NCBI GenBank assembly: GCA_902528575.1
Contig: CABZSV010000005.1
Coordinates: 1-48,665, forward strand
DNA length: 48,665 nucleotides
Direction: 5' to 3'
Origin: an uncultured Pelagibacteraceae bacterium
Lineage (GTDB): Bacteria; Pseudomonadota; Alphaproteobacteria; Pelagibacterales; Pelagibacteraceae
Position numbers and translations under genes: made by a program. Of the stretch, positions 1 through 7,894 are shown piece after piece. The notes beneath the pieces are model-generated. The model was not told where the DNA came from, made no database searches, and saw only the letters and a program-made list of their open reading frames with translations. The number at the start of each line of letters is the position of its first letter. Position 1 is the first letter of the stretch.

Positions 1-119
1 TCTCCATATAAAAAAACAAACTCGCCGCCCTTAAGATATTTTGTAAATTCTTTAGCTAATTCTTTAGTTAACTTCTCTGAAGTGATATCGATTGTGCTAT
101 CTTTAATAGCGATAGGCAT
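1..119 (-). CDS. tsaE: TsaE, tRNA threonylcarbamoyladenosine synthesis ATPase (N-terminal fragment)
   Basis: The minus strand opens with ATG at 117-119 and reads 39 codons before leaving the window. The peptide begins [16 protein letters not shown] and ends at GEFVFLYG, which is where the P-loop of the TsaE/YjeE family begins; the Walker A Gly-Lys-Thr itself lies outside. TsaE is the ATPase that works with TsaB and TsaD to make t6A at position 37 of ANN-decoding tRNAs. The start overlaps the last 17 bases of ahcY, so the two are almost surely co-transcribed and translationally coupled. An ahcY-tsaE neighbourhood is usual in Alphaproteobacteria. The fragment is short, so the call rests on the peptide start plus context. 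Confidence 0.72.
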   Translation of the reverse strand, partial: MPIAIKDSTIDITSEKLTKELAKEFTKYLKGGEFVFLYG

Positions 120-1389
120 CTGGTTTGAAAGGACCTTCTGTTCCAACGCTTATATAATCTGCTTGCTCTTTTGATAATTTTGTCAATTTTGCCCCAACTT
201 TTTTTAAATGCAAAGTTGCTACTTTCTCATCTAAATGTTTTGGAAGTACATAAACTTTATTTTCATAATTTTTATGATTATGCCAAAGTTCTATTTGAGC
301 AATAACTTGATTAGTAAATGATGCACTCATTACAAAACTTGGATGTCCAGTTGCACAACCAAGATTAACTAATCTTCCTTCAGCTAAAAGAATAATTCTT
401 TTACCACTAGGCAACTCAATTTCATGCACTTGAGGTTTTACTTCAGTCCACTTATAATTTTTAAGAGCTTCAACTTGTATTTCATTATCAAAGTGACCGA
501 TATTACATAAGATGGCTCTATCCTTCATATCTCTCATATGGTCTGCAGTAACAATATCTTTGTTACCTGTTGCTGTTACAACGATATCAGCTCTACTTAT
601 AGCCTCCTCCATTAATACCACTTCATAACCTTCCATTGCAGCTTGAAGTGCACAAATTGGATCTGCCTCTGTAACTAAAACTCTAGCTCCACTCTGTCTT
701 AAGGATGCAGCACTTCCTTTTCCAACGTCTCCAAAACCAGCAACAATAGCAATTTTTCCGGACATCATTACATCAGTAGCTCTTCTTATGCCGTCTACTA
801 AACTTTCTCTACATCCATATAAATTGTCAAATTTTGATTTTGTGACAGAGTCATTCACGTTTATTGCTGGAACTAAAAGCGATTTATCTTTTTCCATTTT
901 ATTTAGTGCTTTAATACCAGTGGTAGTCTCTTCTGAAACACCTTTTATATCTTTCATTAAATCCTGATATTCATTGTGCATGATAGCTGTTAAATCACCA
1001 CCGTCATCTAATAACATGTTAGGCTTCCAGTCAGGTTTACCAACTATAGTTTGCTTAATGCACCATAAATATTCCTCTTCAGTTTCACCTTTCCAGGCAT
1101 AAACAGGGATCCCAGCCTTTGCAATTGCAGCAGCTGCATGATCTTGAGTTGAAAAAATATTGCAAGAAGACCAACGAACTTCAGCACCTAATGCAACTAA
1201 AGTTTCGATTAGTACAGCCGTTTGAATTGTCATGTGAAGACATCCTATAATCCTTGCACCCCTTAATGGTTTTTCTTTAGAATACTCTTCTCTTAAAGCC
1301 ATTAAACCGGGCATTTCACTTTCAGCTATTGATATTTCTTTTCTACCAAATTCAGCTTGAGCAATGTCTTTTACTTTATAATCTTCCAT
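103..1389 (-). CDS. ahcY: S-adenosylhomocysteine hydrolase (adenosylhomocysteinase)
   Basis: Hydrolyses S-adenosylhomocysteine to adenosine and homocysteine, clearing the inhibitory by-product of SAM-dependent methylation; cytosolic, tetrameric, with tightly bound NAD. The 428-residue product shows the N-terminal substrate signature around HMTIQTA (about residue 52), the DDGGDLT segment (about 128-134), [12 protein letters not shown] with the catalytic lysine (about 178-189), a Rossmann glycine motif GFGDVGKG (about 218-225) and the C-terminal KPDAYRY tail that completes the neighbouring subunit's active site. Many alphaproteobacterial versions are about 465 residues because of an inserted segment; this is the shorter form. 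It follows chvG on the same strand after 42 bases holding its own promoter match, and overlaps tsaE. The identity is not in doubt. Confidence 0.97.
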   Translation of the reverse strand: MEDYKVKDIAQAEFGRKEISIAESEMPGLMALREEYSKEKPLRGARIIGCLHMTIQTAVLIETLVALGAEVRWSSCNIFSTQDHAAAAIAKAGIPVYAWKGETEEEYLWCIKQTIVGKPDWKPNMLLDDGGDLTAIMHNEYQDLMKDIKGVSEETTTGIKALNKMEKDKSLLVPAINVNDSVTKSKFDNLYGCRESLVDGIRRATDVMMSGKIAIVAGFGDVGKGSAASLRQSGARVLVTEADPICALQAAMEGYEVVLMEEAISRADIVVTATGNKDIVTADHMRDMKDRAILCNIGHFDNEIQVEALKNYKWTEVKPQVHEIELPSGKRIILLAEGRLVNLGCATGHPSFVMSASFTNQVIAQIELWHNHKNYENKVYVLPKHLDEKVATLHLKKVGAKLTKLSKEQADYISVGTEGPFKPDAYRY

Positions 1390-1396
1390 GAAAAGC

Positions 1397-1424
1397 TTTA
1401 TACAGCTAAGTATTTATTTATCAA
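1397..1424 (-). promoter_or_regulatory. Predicted sigma-70 promoter of ahcY, leaderless
   Basis: On the minus strand TTGATA (1419-1424) and TATAAA (1397-1402) are separated by 16 bases. Only seven bases lie between the -10 box and the ahcY ATG at 1387-1389, so the predicted start of transcription falls at or next to the start codon. No Shine-Dalgarno-like sequence precedes the ATG. This is motif matching by eye in A+T-rich DNA. Confidence 0.5.
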
Positions 1425-1431
1425 GAAATGA

Positions 1432-2973
1432 TTAAACATTGGGAAATCTTATCTCTATCATTGCTCCTTCTTTATCAATACGATTAGATGCTACAATTTC
1501 ACCATCGTGGAGTTCAACCAAGTTTTTTACTATATTTAAACCTAGGCCTGAGTGTTCTCCGAATTTTTCAGGTCTATTACTATAAAATCTTTTAAATATT
1601 CTTGATGTGTCTTTTTCTTTAAATCCTTGCCCCTCATCAATAATTTTTATTGATATTTGATTTTTTCCATTAACAGAAACATCAACAAAAACATTAGCAC
1701 CATCTTTACTAAATGATATTGAATTATCTAATAAATTTGCAATGATTTGTTCAATTCTGTTTTCTATACCATTTATTAAATATTTCTCTTTTCCGTCATT
1801 TTTATATTCAATTTTAATTCCTTTTTTCACTTGATGAATATTGTTATAATCATCGACAACAGATTGAATAATTGGTTCAATATCAAGTTTTTTCATTTTT
1901 TCTTTACTTAAAGCAACTTCATCCTTTAACATTTGAGAATAATCAGTAATTAATCTCTCTATTCTTTGAACATCATGACTAAGTATATTCAATAATCTAT
2001 TTCTTTGTTCACTATCATTTGTGTCTTGTAAAATTTCTGATGCACTTTTTAAAGATGCTAATGGATTTCTAATTTCATGAACTAAATCTGTTGAAAAGTT
2101 TTCTGCATGTGTAACTCTATTTTGAAGCTCATTTGTCATGTCCTCTAAAGATTTAGATAAAAGTCCTAATTCATCATTTCTTTTTTTTAAATTTTCAATA
2201 CCTGGTTTAATTTGACTTTTTTCTTTGATACGAATTGTATATCCAACAAGATTTTGTATTGGTTTAATAAAATATCTACTTAAAACAAAGGAAAAAATTA
2301 ATATTACAAATCCTACAGATACAGCTGTTCTTATTACAAATGCTTTTCTCTCATCTATCGCTGTCTTTATTTCATTAGCGTTTTCTGTAATAGCTACATA
2401 ACCAAGATTAATTTCATTCTTTGTAACATTCTTAATTGTTGTTACATTAAATTTATTTAAACCTTCTTGCGTAAATGTGTAAGGAGTTCCTAAATTTTCA
2501 GAACTAGAGTAATTTTTTAATATATCTTTGAATGAAACAGGTTTTTTTTCATCAATTTTTATATTTTTTTCCTCAATAGTTTTTTCTATTTCCTCATTAT
2601 CTAAACTTTCAAATTCAATTTTATCAAGTCTTGTAGAGAATGATCTTGGATCAAGATCTAAAGTATCGGTGTCTCCAATAAGGTTAAGTCGATCGTCAAA
2701 AAATATTACTCTATCTAAATTCTGAAAAATAAACCTTGTAGAAAATAAAAATCTTCTAATATCGTCTGATTGGAATTTAACATCTAGCCTTAAGATATTA
2801 TCAATAGTGTTGTTAATAATGTTTGTGTGGTTTTGAGATTTTTTTTTTATTAAACTTGGCTGAATATTATTTAAATATATGAAGGTAAATAGTCCAATAA
2901 TTGTAAAAATTACAAAATTTATAAATAAAAATTTTTTTAATATAGAAAGAGTTTTTAAGTATTTACTAAACAT
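1432..2973 (-). CDS. chvG: ChvG-type membrane sensor histidine kinase
   Basis: Sensor of a two-component system, paired with the response regulator just upstream. Visible parts of the 513-residue product: transmembrane helix about 13-34, periplasmic domain about 35-210, second helix about 211-233, HAMP linker about 234-287, dimerisation and phosphoacceptor helix with His299 in LVHEIRNPL, and an ATPase domain with the N-box Asn417 (LLDNS), DEGQGF (446-451) and SGLGLN (475-480). All catalytic motifs are intact. The start overlaps the last base of the chvI stop (TAATG-type junction). The architecture and the adjacency to an OmpR-class regulator, ahcY and tsaE match the alphaproteobacterial ChvG/ExoS/BvrS family, known to respond to acid or envelope stress. 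The actual stimulus in this organism cannot be read from the sequence. Confidence 0.85.
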   Translation of the reverse strand: MFSKYLKTLSILKKFLFINFVIFTIIGLFTFIYLNNIQPSLIKKKSQNHTNIINNTIDNILRLDVKFQSDDIRRFLFSTRFIFQNLDRVIFFDDRLNLIGDTDTLDLDPRSFSTRLDKIEFESLDNEEIEKTIEEKNIKIDEKKPVSFKDILKNYSSSENLGTPYTFTQEGLNKFNVTTIKNVTKNEINLGYVAITENANEIKTAIDERKAFVIRTAVSVGFVILIFSFVLSRYFIKPIQNLVGYTIRIKEKSQIKPGIENLKKRNDELGLLSKSLEDMTNELQNRVTHAENFSTDLVHEIRNPLASLKSASEILQDTNDSEQRNRLLNILSHDVQRIERLITDYSQMLKDEVALSKEKMKKLDIEPIIQSVVDDYNNIHQVKKGIKIEYKNDGKEKYLINGIENRIEQIIANLLDNSISFSKDGANVFVDVSVNGKNQISIKIIDEGQGFKEKDTSRIFKRFYSNRPEKFGEHSGLGLNIVKNLVELHDGEIVASNRIDKEGAMIEIRFPNV

Positions 2974-3680
2974 TAGCTAACATTCCATCTATATCCACTA
3001 CCATACCTAGTTTCAATAGCTGAAAAATCAGGATCTACTTTTTTAAATTTTTTTCTAATTCGTTTTACGTGACTATCAATAGTTCTATCCTCAATATCTG
3101 TATCTTCTCGGTAAGCTATATCCATAAGCTGAGCTCTTTCTTTAATTATACCAGGCCTCTTTGCTAACTCTTTAACAATTAAAAACTCAGTTGTTGTCAA
3201 TTTATCAGGCAGCTGTTTTCCATTCCATTCACACTCAAGTTGTGATGGATCTAATTTTAATCTTCCATGGGATATCAGACTTTTATTTTCCTCTAGAATA
3301 TTATTTGAATCTTTTTTTCTTAACTGCACTCTAATTCTTTCAATTAAAACTTTTATAGAAAAACCTCCTGATTTTTTTACAAAATCATCTGCACCCAGCT
3401 TTAGACCTAACAACTCATCAATTTCATCATCTTTAGATGTTAAAAAAATTACTGGTAAGGAAGTTTTTTTTCGAAGTTTTTTTAGTAATTCTTCTCCATC
3501 CATCTTAGGCATCTTTATATCTATGACTGCTAAGTCTGGTGGCATTCTGGTTAAACCGATTAATGCACTTTCACCATCAATATATGTTTGAACTTTAAAA
3601 CCCTCTTTTTCCAATGCGATACTCAAACTTGTTAAAATATTTCTATCGTCATCAATTAAAGCTATTGTTTGTTTTTGCAT
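2973..3680 (-). CDS. chvI: ChvI-type OmpR-family response regulator
   Basis: DNA-binding partner of the adjacent kinase. The 235-residue protein has a receiver domain (about 5-118) with acidic residues Asp10-Asp12, phosphoacceptor Asp54 (AVIDIKMP), Thr81/Ser82 and Lys103, then a winged-helix trans_reg_C domain (about 135-232) with TIDSHVKRIRKKFKK and the terminal GSGYRW that closes the wing. The usual Lys-Pro-Phe turn after the conserved lysine is replaced by Lys-Ser-Gly-Gly-Phe, a local change that could alter receiver signalling. It is the first gene of the chvI-chvG run and has a promoter match immediately upstream. The OmpR-class call is certain; the ChvI orthology rests on synteny and receiver sequence. 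Confidence 0.86.
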   Translation of the reverse strand: MQKQTIALIDDDRNILTSLSIALEKEGFKVQTYIDGESALIGLTRMPPDLAVIDIKMPKMDGEELLKKLRKKTSLPVIFLTSKDDEIDELLGLKLGADDFVKKSGGFSIKVLIERIRVQLRKKDSNNILEENKSLISHGRLKLDPSQLECEWNGKQLPDKLTTTEFLIVKELAKRPGIIKERAQLMDIAYREDTDIEDRTIDSHVKRIRKKFKKVDPDFSAIETRYGSGYRWNVS

Positions 3681-3691
3681 AAAGTAGTTTA

Positions 3692-3720
3692 AAAATACTA
3701 AATTGTCCTAATTTGGGCAA
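3692..3720 (-). promoter_or_regulatory. Predicted promoter of chvI-chvG
   Basis: Minus-strand TTGCCC (3715-3720), 17-base spacer, TATTTT (3692-3697). The chvI ATG is 11 bases after the -10 box, so any 5' leader would be only about four bases. No ribosome binding site is visible. Modest match, judged by eye. Confidence 0.4.
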
Positions 3721-3730
3721 TGTTATAAAT

Positions 3731-6505
3731 TTAATGTAACATACCCCAATTATCTCCAACATTAATATCAACTGTTAAAGGAGTTGAAAAAGAATGATAA
3801 TCACTCTGAGCTACACTGGTCATTTCTTTCTCAATTAATTTAATCATTACTTTTTCATCTTTTTTTGGAATTTCAAAAATTAATTCATCATGAATTTGCA
3901 AGAGCATTTTTGAATTAGAATTTTTCTCCTCTGATAATTTCTTATCCAATCTTATCATGGCTAATCTCATTACTTCAGAAGCAGAACCTTGAATGGGAGC
4001 ATTAATTGCTGCACGTTCTTGAAAATTTCTTACATTAAAGTTTTTGTCATTTATTCCATTAAAGTGAGATCTACGTCCAAAAATATTGTTAACATATCCA
4101 CTTTTCCTACAGAATTTAATTGTATTATCCATATAAACTTTAATTTCTGGAAACTTAGCAAAATATGAATTTAAAAATTCCTCTGCTTCATAATTAGAAA
4201 CATTTATTTGCTTAGCTAATCCATATTGCGAAATTCCATAAATAATTCCAAAATTAATAGCCTTAGCCTTTCGTCTATGATCTTGATTAACTTTTTTGAT
4301 ATCAATATTAAATATTTGGCTAGCTGTTAAAGAGTGAATATCTTCTTTATTTTTAAAAGCTTTTTTCAGTTCTTTTACATCTGCTAGGTCTGCTAAAATT
4401 CTCATCTCAATTTGATTGTAATCTGCAGAAATTAATAGGTGTCCTTTTTTTGCAGTGAAAGCTTTTCTTATGTCTTTTCCATCTTCTGATTTAATTGGTA
4501 TATTTTGCAAGTTGGGATCACTAGATGCTAGTCTTCCAGTCGTTGTAGCAGCCAGCAAAAACGAAGTGTGAACTCTTTTTGTATTTGGGTTTAAATGTTC
4601 AGGTAAAGCATCTGAATAAGTATTTTTTAATTTTGAAACTTGTCTCCAGTCTAAAATTAATTTTGGAAACTCATGACCTTTGAAAGCTAAATCCTCTAAA
4701 ACACTTGCACTTGTTGCAAAACTTCCTTTTTTAGTTTTCTTTAAACCAGCTATTTTTAAGTCATTATAAATTATTTCACCTAATTGCTTTGGAGATGCGA
4801 TATTGAACTCTTTTTTAGAAATTTTAAATACTTCTTTTTCAAGTTTTTGGATTTTTTTTTCAAATTTAGATGAAAGAGATTTTAAAAACTTACTATCAAT
4901 TTCAACTCCCTCTATTTCCATAAATGCAAGAATTTTAATTAATGGCTTTTCAAAAATTTCATAGATATTTATCATTTTTTCTGATTTTAAATTTTTAATA
5001 AATTTCTTGTATAATCTAAAAGTAATATCGGCATCTTCAGCAGCGTAATCTTTTGCTTTATCTAATTCTACTTCACTAAAATTAATTTCTTTCTTGCCAG
5101 TTCCTACCATCTCTTTAAAAGAAATAGTTTTATGCCCTAAATGAATTTCTGATAAAGTATCCATATTATGTCTATTTTTTCCTGCATCTAAGACATAAGA
5201 CATCAGCATTGTATCTTCCATTGATGAAAGCGTTATTCCACACTTATAAAGTACGATAAAATCAAATTTTATATTTTGACCTATTTTTTTTATACTAGGA
5301 TCTTCTAATATTTTTTTTAATTTTTTAATTACAGCATCTTTTTTAAGACACTTCGGTGAATTGTGACCAACTGGTATGTAACATGCTTTTCCAATTTTCG
5401 AACAGAGAGAAATACCTACTAAATCTGCTTGGTGAGGATCTAATGAGGTTGTTTCCGTATCAACAGCAACTTCACCAACTTCTTCTGCCTCCTCTATCCA
5501 TTTATCAATTTCATCTAAACTATTAATTAAATAATAATTTTTATTATTTATCGTTTGTTGTTTATCTAGATTTTGAGTTTCAATCTTGTTACTTTCTAGT
5601 TCAGGTTCTCCATAAGCAGAAATTGCAGAGCTTAACAACCTGTTAAATTCCATTTCTCTTAAAAATTTATATAATTTATCTTTATCTATATTTTGTAATT
5701 TAAATTCACTTAAGTGTCTATTAACAGGAGATGCATGATCTAGTGTTACAAGTTTTTTACTTATTAATGCTTTATCCTTATTCTCTATTAATGTTTCTCT
5801 TCTTTTATTTTGCTTAATCTCATGAGCAGATTTTAGTAAATTTTCTAAAGTGCCATATTTATTAATAAGCTCTGCAGCCGTCTTAATACCTATACCTGGA
5901 ACACCAGGGACATTATCACTACTATCTCCTGCTAAAGATTGTACATCAATGACTTTTGAGGCATCTACTCCAAATTTTTTTACAACATCATCATCGTTTA
6001 TAAATTTATTTTTCATAGGGTCAAAAATTCGAACCCCTTTTTTGTAAAGCTGCATTAAATCTTTATCTGATGAGACAATTGTAACTTTTGCACCTTTTTT
6101 AAGGATTTGATCAACATATGTGGCTATTAAATCGTCTGCTTCATAATTAGGAAGATCTACAGATGGTAAATTGAATGCTAGGACTGATTTTCTTATATAC
6201 TCAAATTGAGGAGCCAAATCATCAGGCGCCTCTGACCTGTTAGCTTTGTAATCACTATAAATTTCATTTCTGAAAGTTTTTCTTGCTGAGTCAAATATTA
6301 CTGCAAAATGTGTTGGTTTTTGCAAGTTTTGATCAGATTTTGAGTCCTCTAATAATTTAAATAACATACTGCAAAAACCACTTACAGCACCTGTTGGAAG
6401 TCCATCACTTTTTCTAGTCAATGGAGGCAAAGCATAATAAGCTCTAAAAATATAACCAGAGCCATCAATCAAATAAAAATGATCTGTTTTTTGAATTTTA
6501 TTCAT
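3731..6505 (-). CDS. polA: DNA polymerase I with both exonuclease domains
   Basis: Repair and Okazaki-fragment polymerase. The 924-residue protein has a 5'-3' flap nuclease domain (about 1-290; IDGSGYIFRAYYALPP, YEADDLIATY, GDSSDNVPGVPGIG), a 3'-5' proofreading domain (about 325-510) whose first metal-binding motif VAVDTETTSLD keeps Asp349 and Glu351, and a family A polymerase domain with motif A SADYNQIEMRILADL, the O-helix around RRKAKAINFGIIYG, and motif C LLQIHDELIFE. Proofreading is therefore probably active, unlike in Thermus polymerase. Length is close to the E. coli enzyme (928). It is transcribed alone, 50 bases ahead of chvI and divergent from bioY. No truncation or missing catalytic residue was seen. 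Confidence 0.98.
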   Translation of the reverse strand: MNKIQKTDHFYLIDGSGYIFRAYYALPPLTRKSDGLPTGAVSGFCSMLFKLLEDSKSDQNLQKPTHFAVIFDSARKTFRNEIYSDYKANRSEAPDDLAPQFEYIRKSVLAFNLPSVDLPNYEADDLIATYVDQILKKGAKVTIVSSDKDLMQLYKKGVRIFDPMKNKFINDDDVVKKFGVDASKVIDVQSLAGDSSDNVPGVPGIGIKTAAELINKYGTLENLLKSAHEIKQNKRRETLIENKDKALISKKLVTLDHASPVNRHLSEFKLQNIDKDKLYKFLREMEFNRLLSSAISAYGEPELESNKIETQNLDKQQTINNKNYYLINSLDEIDKWIEEAEEVGEVAVDTETTSLDPHQADLVGISLCSKIGKACYIPVGHNSPKCLKKDAVIKKLKKILEDPSIKKIGQNIKFDFIVLYKCGITLSSMEDTMLMSYVLDAGKNRHNMDTLSEIHLGHKTISFKEMVGTGKKEINFSEVELDKAKDYAAEDADITFRLYKKFIKNLKSEKMINIYEIFEKPLIKILAFMEIEGVEIDSKFLKSLSSKFEKKIQKLEKEVFKISKKEFNIASPKQLGEIIYNDLKIAGLKKTKKGSFATSASVLEDLAFKGHEFPKLILDWRQVSKLKNTYSDALPEHLNPNTKRVHTSFLLAATTTGRLASSDPNLQNIPIKSEDGKDIRKAFTAKKGHLLISADYNQIEMRILADLADVKELKKAFKNKEDIHSLTASQIFNIDIKKVNQDHRRKAKAINFGIIYGISQYGLAKQINVSNYEAEEFLNSYFAKFPEIKVYMDNTIKFCRKSGYVNNIFGRRSHFNGINDKNFNVRNFQERAAINAPIQGSASEVMRLAMIRLDKKLSEEKNSNSKMLLQIHDELIFEIPKKDEKVMIKLIEKEMTSVAQSDYHSFSTPLTVDINVGDNWGMLH

Positions 6506-6619
6506 GAGGTAATATTAAATATTATAATGATAATATATTCTGTATATAAAAAAATTTACTTTCAGTTATTATAACAATTATAAGTAGATTATTTTTTATA
6601 TTTTGAGTATTATCTAACA
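6506..6619. other. Divergent intergenic region polA/bioY
   Basis: 114 bases, nearly all A/T. On the polA side a perfect TATAAT (minus strand, 6521-6526) lies about 15 bases upstream of the polA ATG, but no convincing -35 box is present at 16-18 bases. On the bioY side TTTACT followed after 17 bases by TTATAA is a weak match. No RNA gene or stable hairpin is seen. Promoters for both genes must lie here, but the base composition makes specific calls unsafe. Confidence 0.35.
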
Positions 6620-7171
6620 ATGGAATTAACAAAAAATCTCATACAAGCTAAACTATTTAAATCTCTGGTTGTTATTGTTCTTGGCTCAATAGCACTAACT
6701 ATATCAGCAAAGATCAAAATTCCTTTCTATCCAGTTCCAATGACTATGCAAACATTTGTTGTATTGTTTTTAGGAATAAGTTTAGGGTATAAAATTGCAC
6801 TTGCTACAATTGGTCTGTATTTAATTGAGGGAATTGCAGGGCTTCCTGTATTTTCAAATTCCCCTGAAAAAGGTATTGGATTAGTTTACTTTACGGGACC
6901 GACTATGGGTTACTTAATTGGTTTTTTAACAGCTGGTTACTTAGCTTCTAAAATTAAAATTGATGATAATTTTTTCGTTGTTTTATTTAAGTTAATTATC
7001 GCAACTTCAACAATTTATATTTTGGGTCTAATTTGGCTTGGGACATTGATTGGATGGGATAAGCCAATTTTTGCTTTGGGTGCGAAACCGTTTCTATTAG
7101 CCGAGATTTTTAAAATTATGCTTTTAGCTCTTTTGACTAAGCAAATAATTAAAATTAAAAAATTTATCTAG
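6620..7171 (+). CDS. bioY: BioY-family biotin transporter (S component)
   Basis: Integral membrane biotin-binding protein of the energy-coupling factor (ECF) type. The 183-residue sequence begins with a short cytoplasmic stretch, then shows about six hydrophobic helices. Family signatures are the segment IPFYPVPMTMQTFVVL (about 35-50), LGYKIALATIGLYLIEGIAGLPVF, and the TGPTMGYLIGF helix (about 92-102). No ATPase (BioM) or coupling protein (BioN) lies beside it, so it is either a solitary BioY or uses an ECF module encoded elsewhere. It stands alone on the plus strand, and its stop codon overlaps the end of the convergent response regulator by eight bases. The role is biotin scavenging, which fits a streamlined genome; whether biotin synthesis genes exist elsewhere cannot be told. 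Confidence 0.93.
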   Translation: MELTKNLIQAKLFKSLVVIVLGSIALTISAKIKIPFYPVPMTMQTFVVLFLGISLGYKIALATIGLYLIEGIAGLPVFSNSPEKGIGLVYFTGPTMGYLIGFLTAGYLASKIKIDDNFFVVLFKLIIATSTIYILGLIWLGTLIGWDKPIFALGAKPFLLAEIFKIMLLALLTKQIIKIKKFI

Positions 7172-7727
7172 GTGATCTTTTAGAAAGAATTCTTTGAAGA
7201 GTTCTTCTGTGCATTTTAAGTCTTCTGGCTGTTTCTGAAACATTCCTATTACATAACTCGAAAACTCTATGTATATGTTCCCACTTAACTCTGTCAGCCG
7301 ACATGGGGTTTTCAGGTGGGGCAGCTTTTTTTGAAGGATCTGCCAATAATGCTTTCTCTACATCTTCTGCATCAGCAGGTTTGGCTAAATAATCTATAGC
7401 ACCTTCTTTGATTGCAGCTACTGCCGTTGGAATATTTCCATATCCAGTTAACATGATAATCCTACTATCGCTATTTGAAGACTGAATTTCTTTTACAACT
7501 TCTAGTCCATTACCGTCAGCAAGCCTTAAGTCTACAACCGCAAAACCAGGTTTTTTAGTTTTTACAGATTCAACTCCCTTTTGCACACTCTCAGCTTGAA
7601 AAACTTCAAATCCTTTTTTTTCCATCGCTCTTGCTAAACGCTCACGGAAAGGATTATCATCATCCACGATTAATAATGATTTATTCTCAAAATCGCTTAG
7701 TTTCTGTAGTTTTGCTTCTTCTTTCAT
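7164..7727 (-). CDS. regA: RegA/PrrA/ActR-type redox response regulator
   Basis: Two-component regulator of the NtrC-like receiver plus Fis-type helix-turn-helix class, without a sigma-54 ATPase domain. Of 187 residues, about 15-128 form the receiver (Asp22-Asp24, phosphoacceptor Asp66 in VVDLRLADG, Thr94, Lys116 in YLAKPADAEDVE) and about 148-185 the DNA-binding helix-turn-helix (NVSETARRLKMHRRTLQRIL). That receiver tail and recognition helix are hallmarks of RegA/PrrA, which control respiration, carbon fixation and redox genes in Alphaproteobacteria. The usual partners regB and senC are not adjacent, so its kinase must be encoded elsewhere. Its 3' end overlaps bioY, and it is divergent from the polyamine operon. 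Confidence 0.88.
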   Translation of the reverse strand: MKEEAKLQKLSDFENKSLLIVDDDNPFRERLARAMEKKGFEVFQAESVQKGVESVKTKKPGFAVVDLRLADGNGLEVVKEIQSSNSDSRIIMLTGYGNIPTAVAAIKEGAIDYLAKPADAEDVEKALLADPSKKAAPPENPMSADRVKWEHIHRVFELCNRNVSETARRLKMHRRTLQRILSKRSPR

Positions 7728-7799
7728 AGCCCTTATATGGGGTCTCTGCAGGATATTACAATATATGACTTTTACGCATTTCTGGCTTGAATTATTTGC

Positions 7800-7828
7800 T
7801 TTACATTAGTGCTGCTTACTTTTATATG
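7800..7828 (+). promoter_or_regulatory. Predicted promoter of the polyamine operon
   Basis: TTTACA (7800-7805), 17-base spacer, TATATG (7823-7828). Transcription would start near 7835, leaving a leader of about 60 bases rich in A and T before a strong ribosome binding site. The leader contains AAAAAAGACTTTTTTTTT (about 7850-7867), which has little room for a loop and is not called a terminator. Confidence 0.45.
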
Positions 7829-7881
7829 CGAAAATATTAAAGTTTTTGTAAAAAAGACTTTTTTTTTATTAAATTTTTTTT

Positions 7882-7886
7882 GGAGG
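7882..7886 (+). promoter_or_regulatory. Ribosome binding site fixing the speC start
   Basis: GGAGG lies eight bases before the ATG at 7895-7897. An in-frame TTG at 7880 would place the start inside and ahead of this site, so the ATG is the better start. It is one of the few textbook Shine-Dalgarno sequences in the window. Confidence 0.8.
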
Positions 7887-7894
7887 CATTTAAA

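Noticed and set aside
7850..7867. AAAAAAG-A-CTTTTTTTTT as an attenuator or terminator in the speC leader
   Set aside because: The two arms leave a loop of one base or need several pairs opened, and no G+C pairs stabilise the stem; more likely ordinary A/T tracts.
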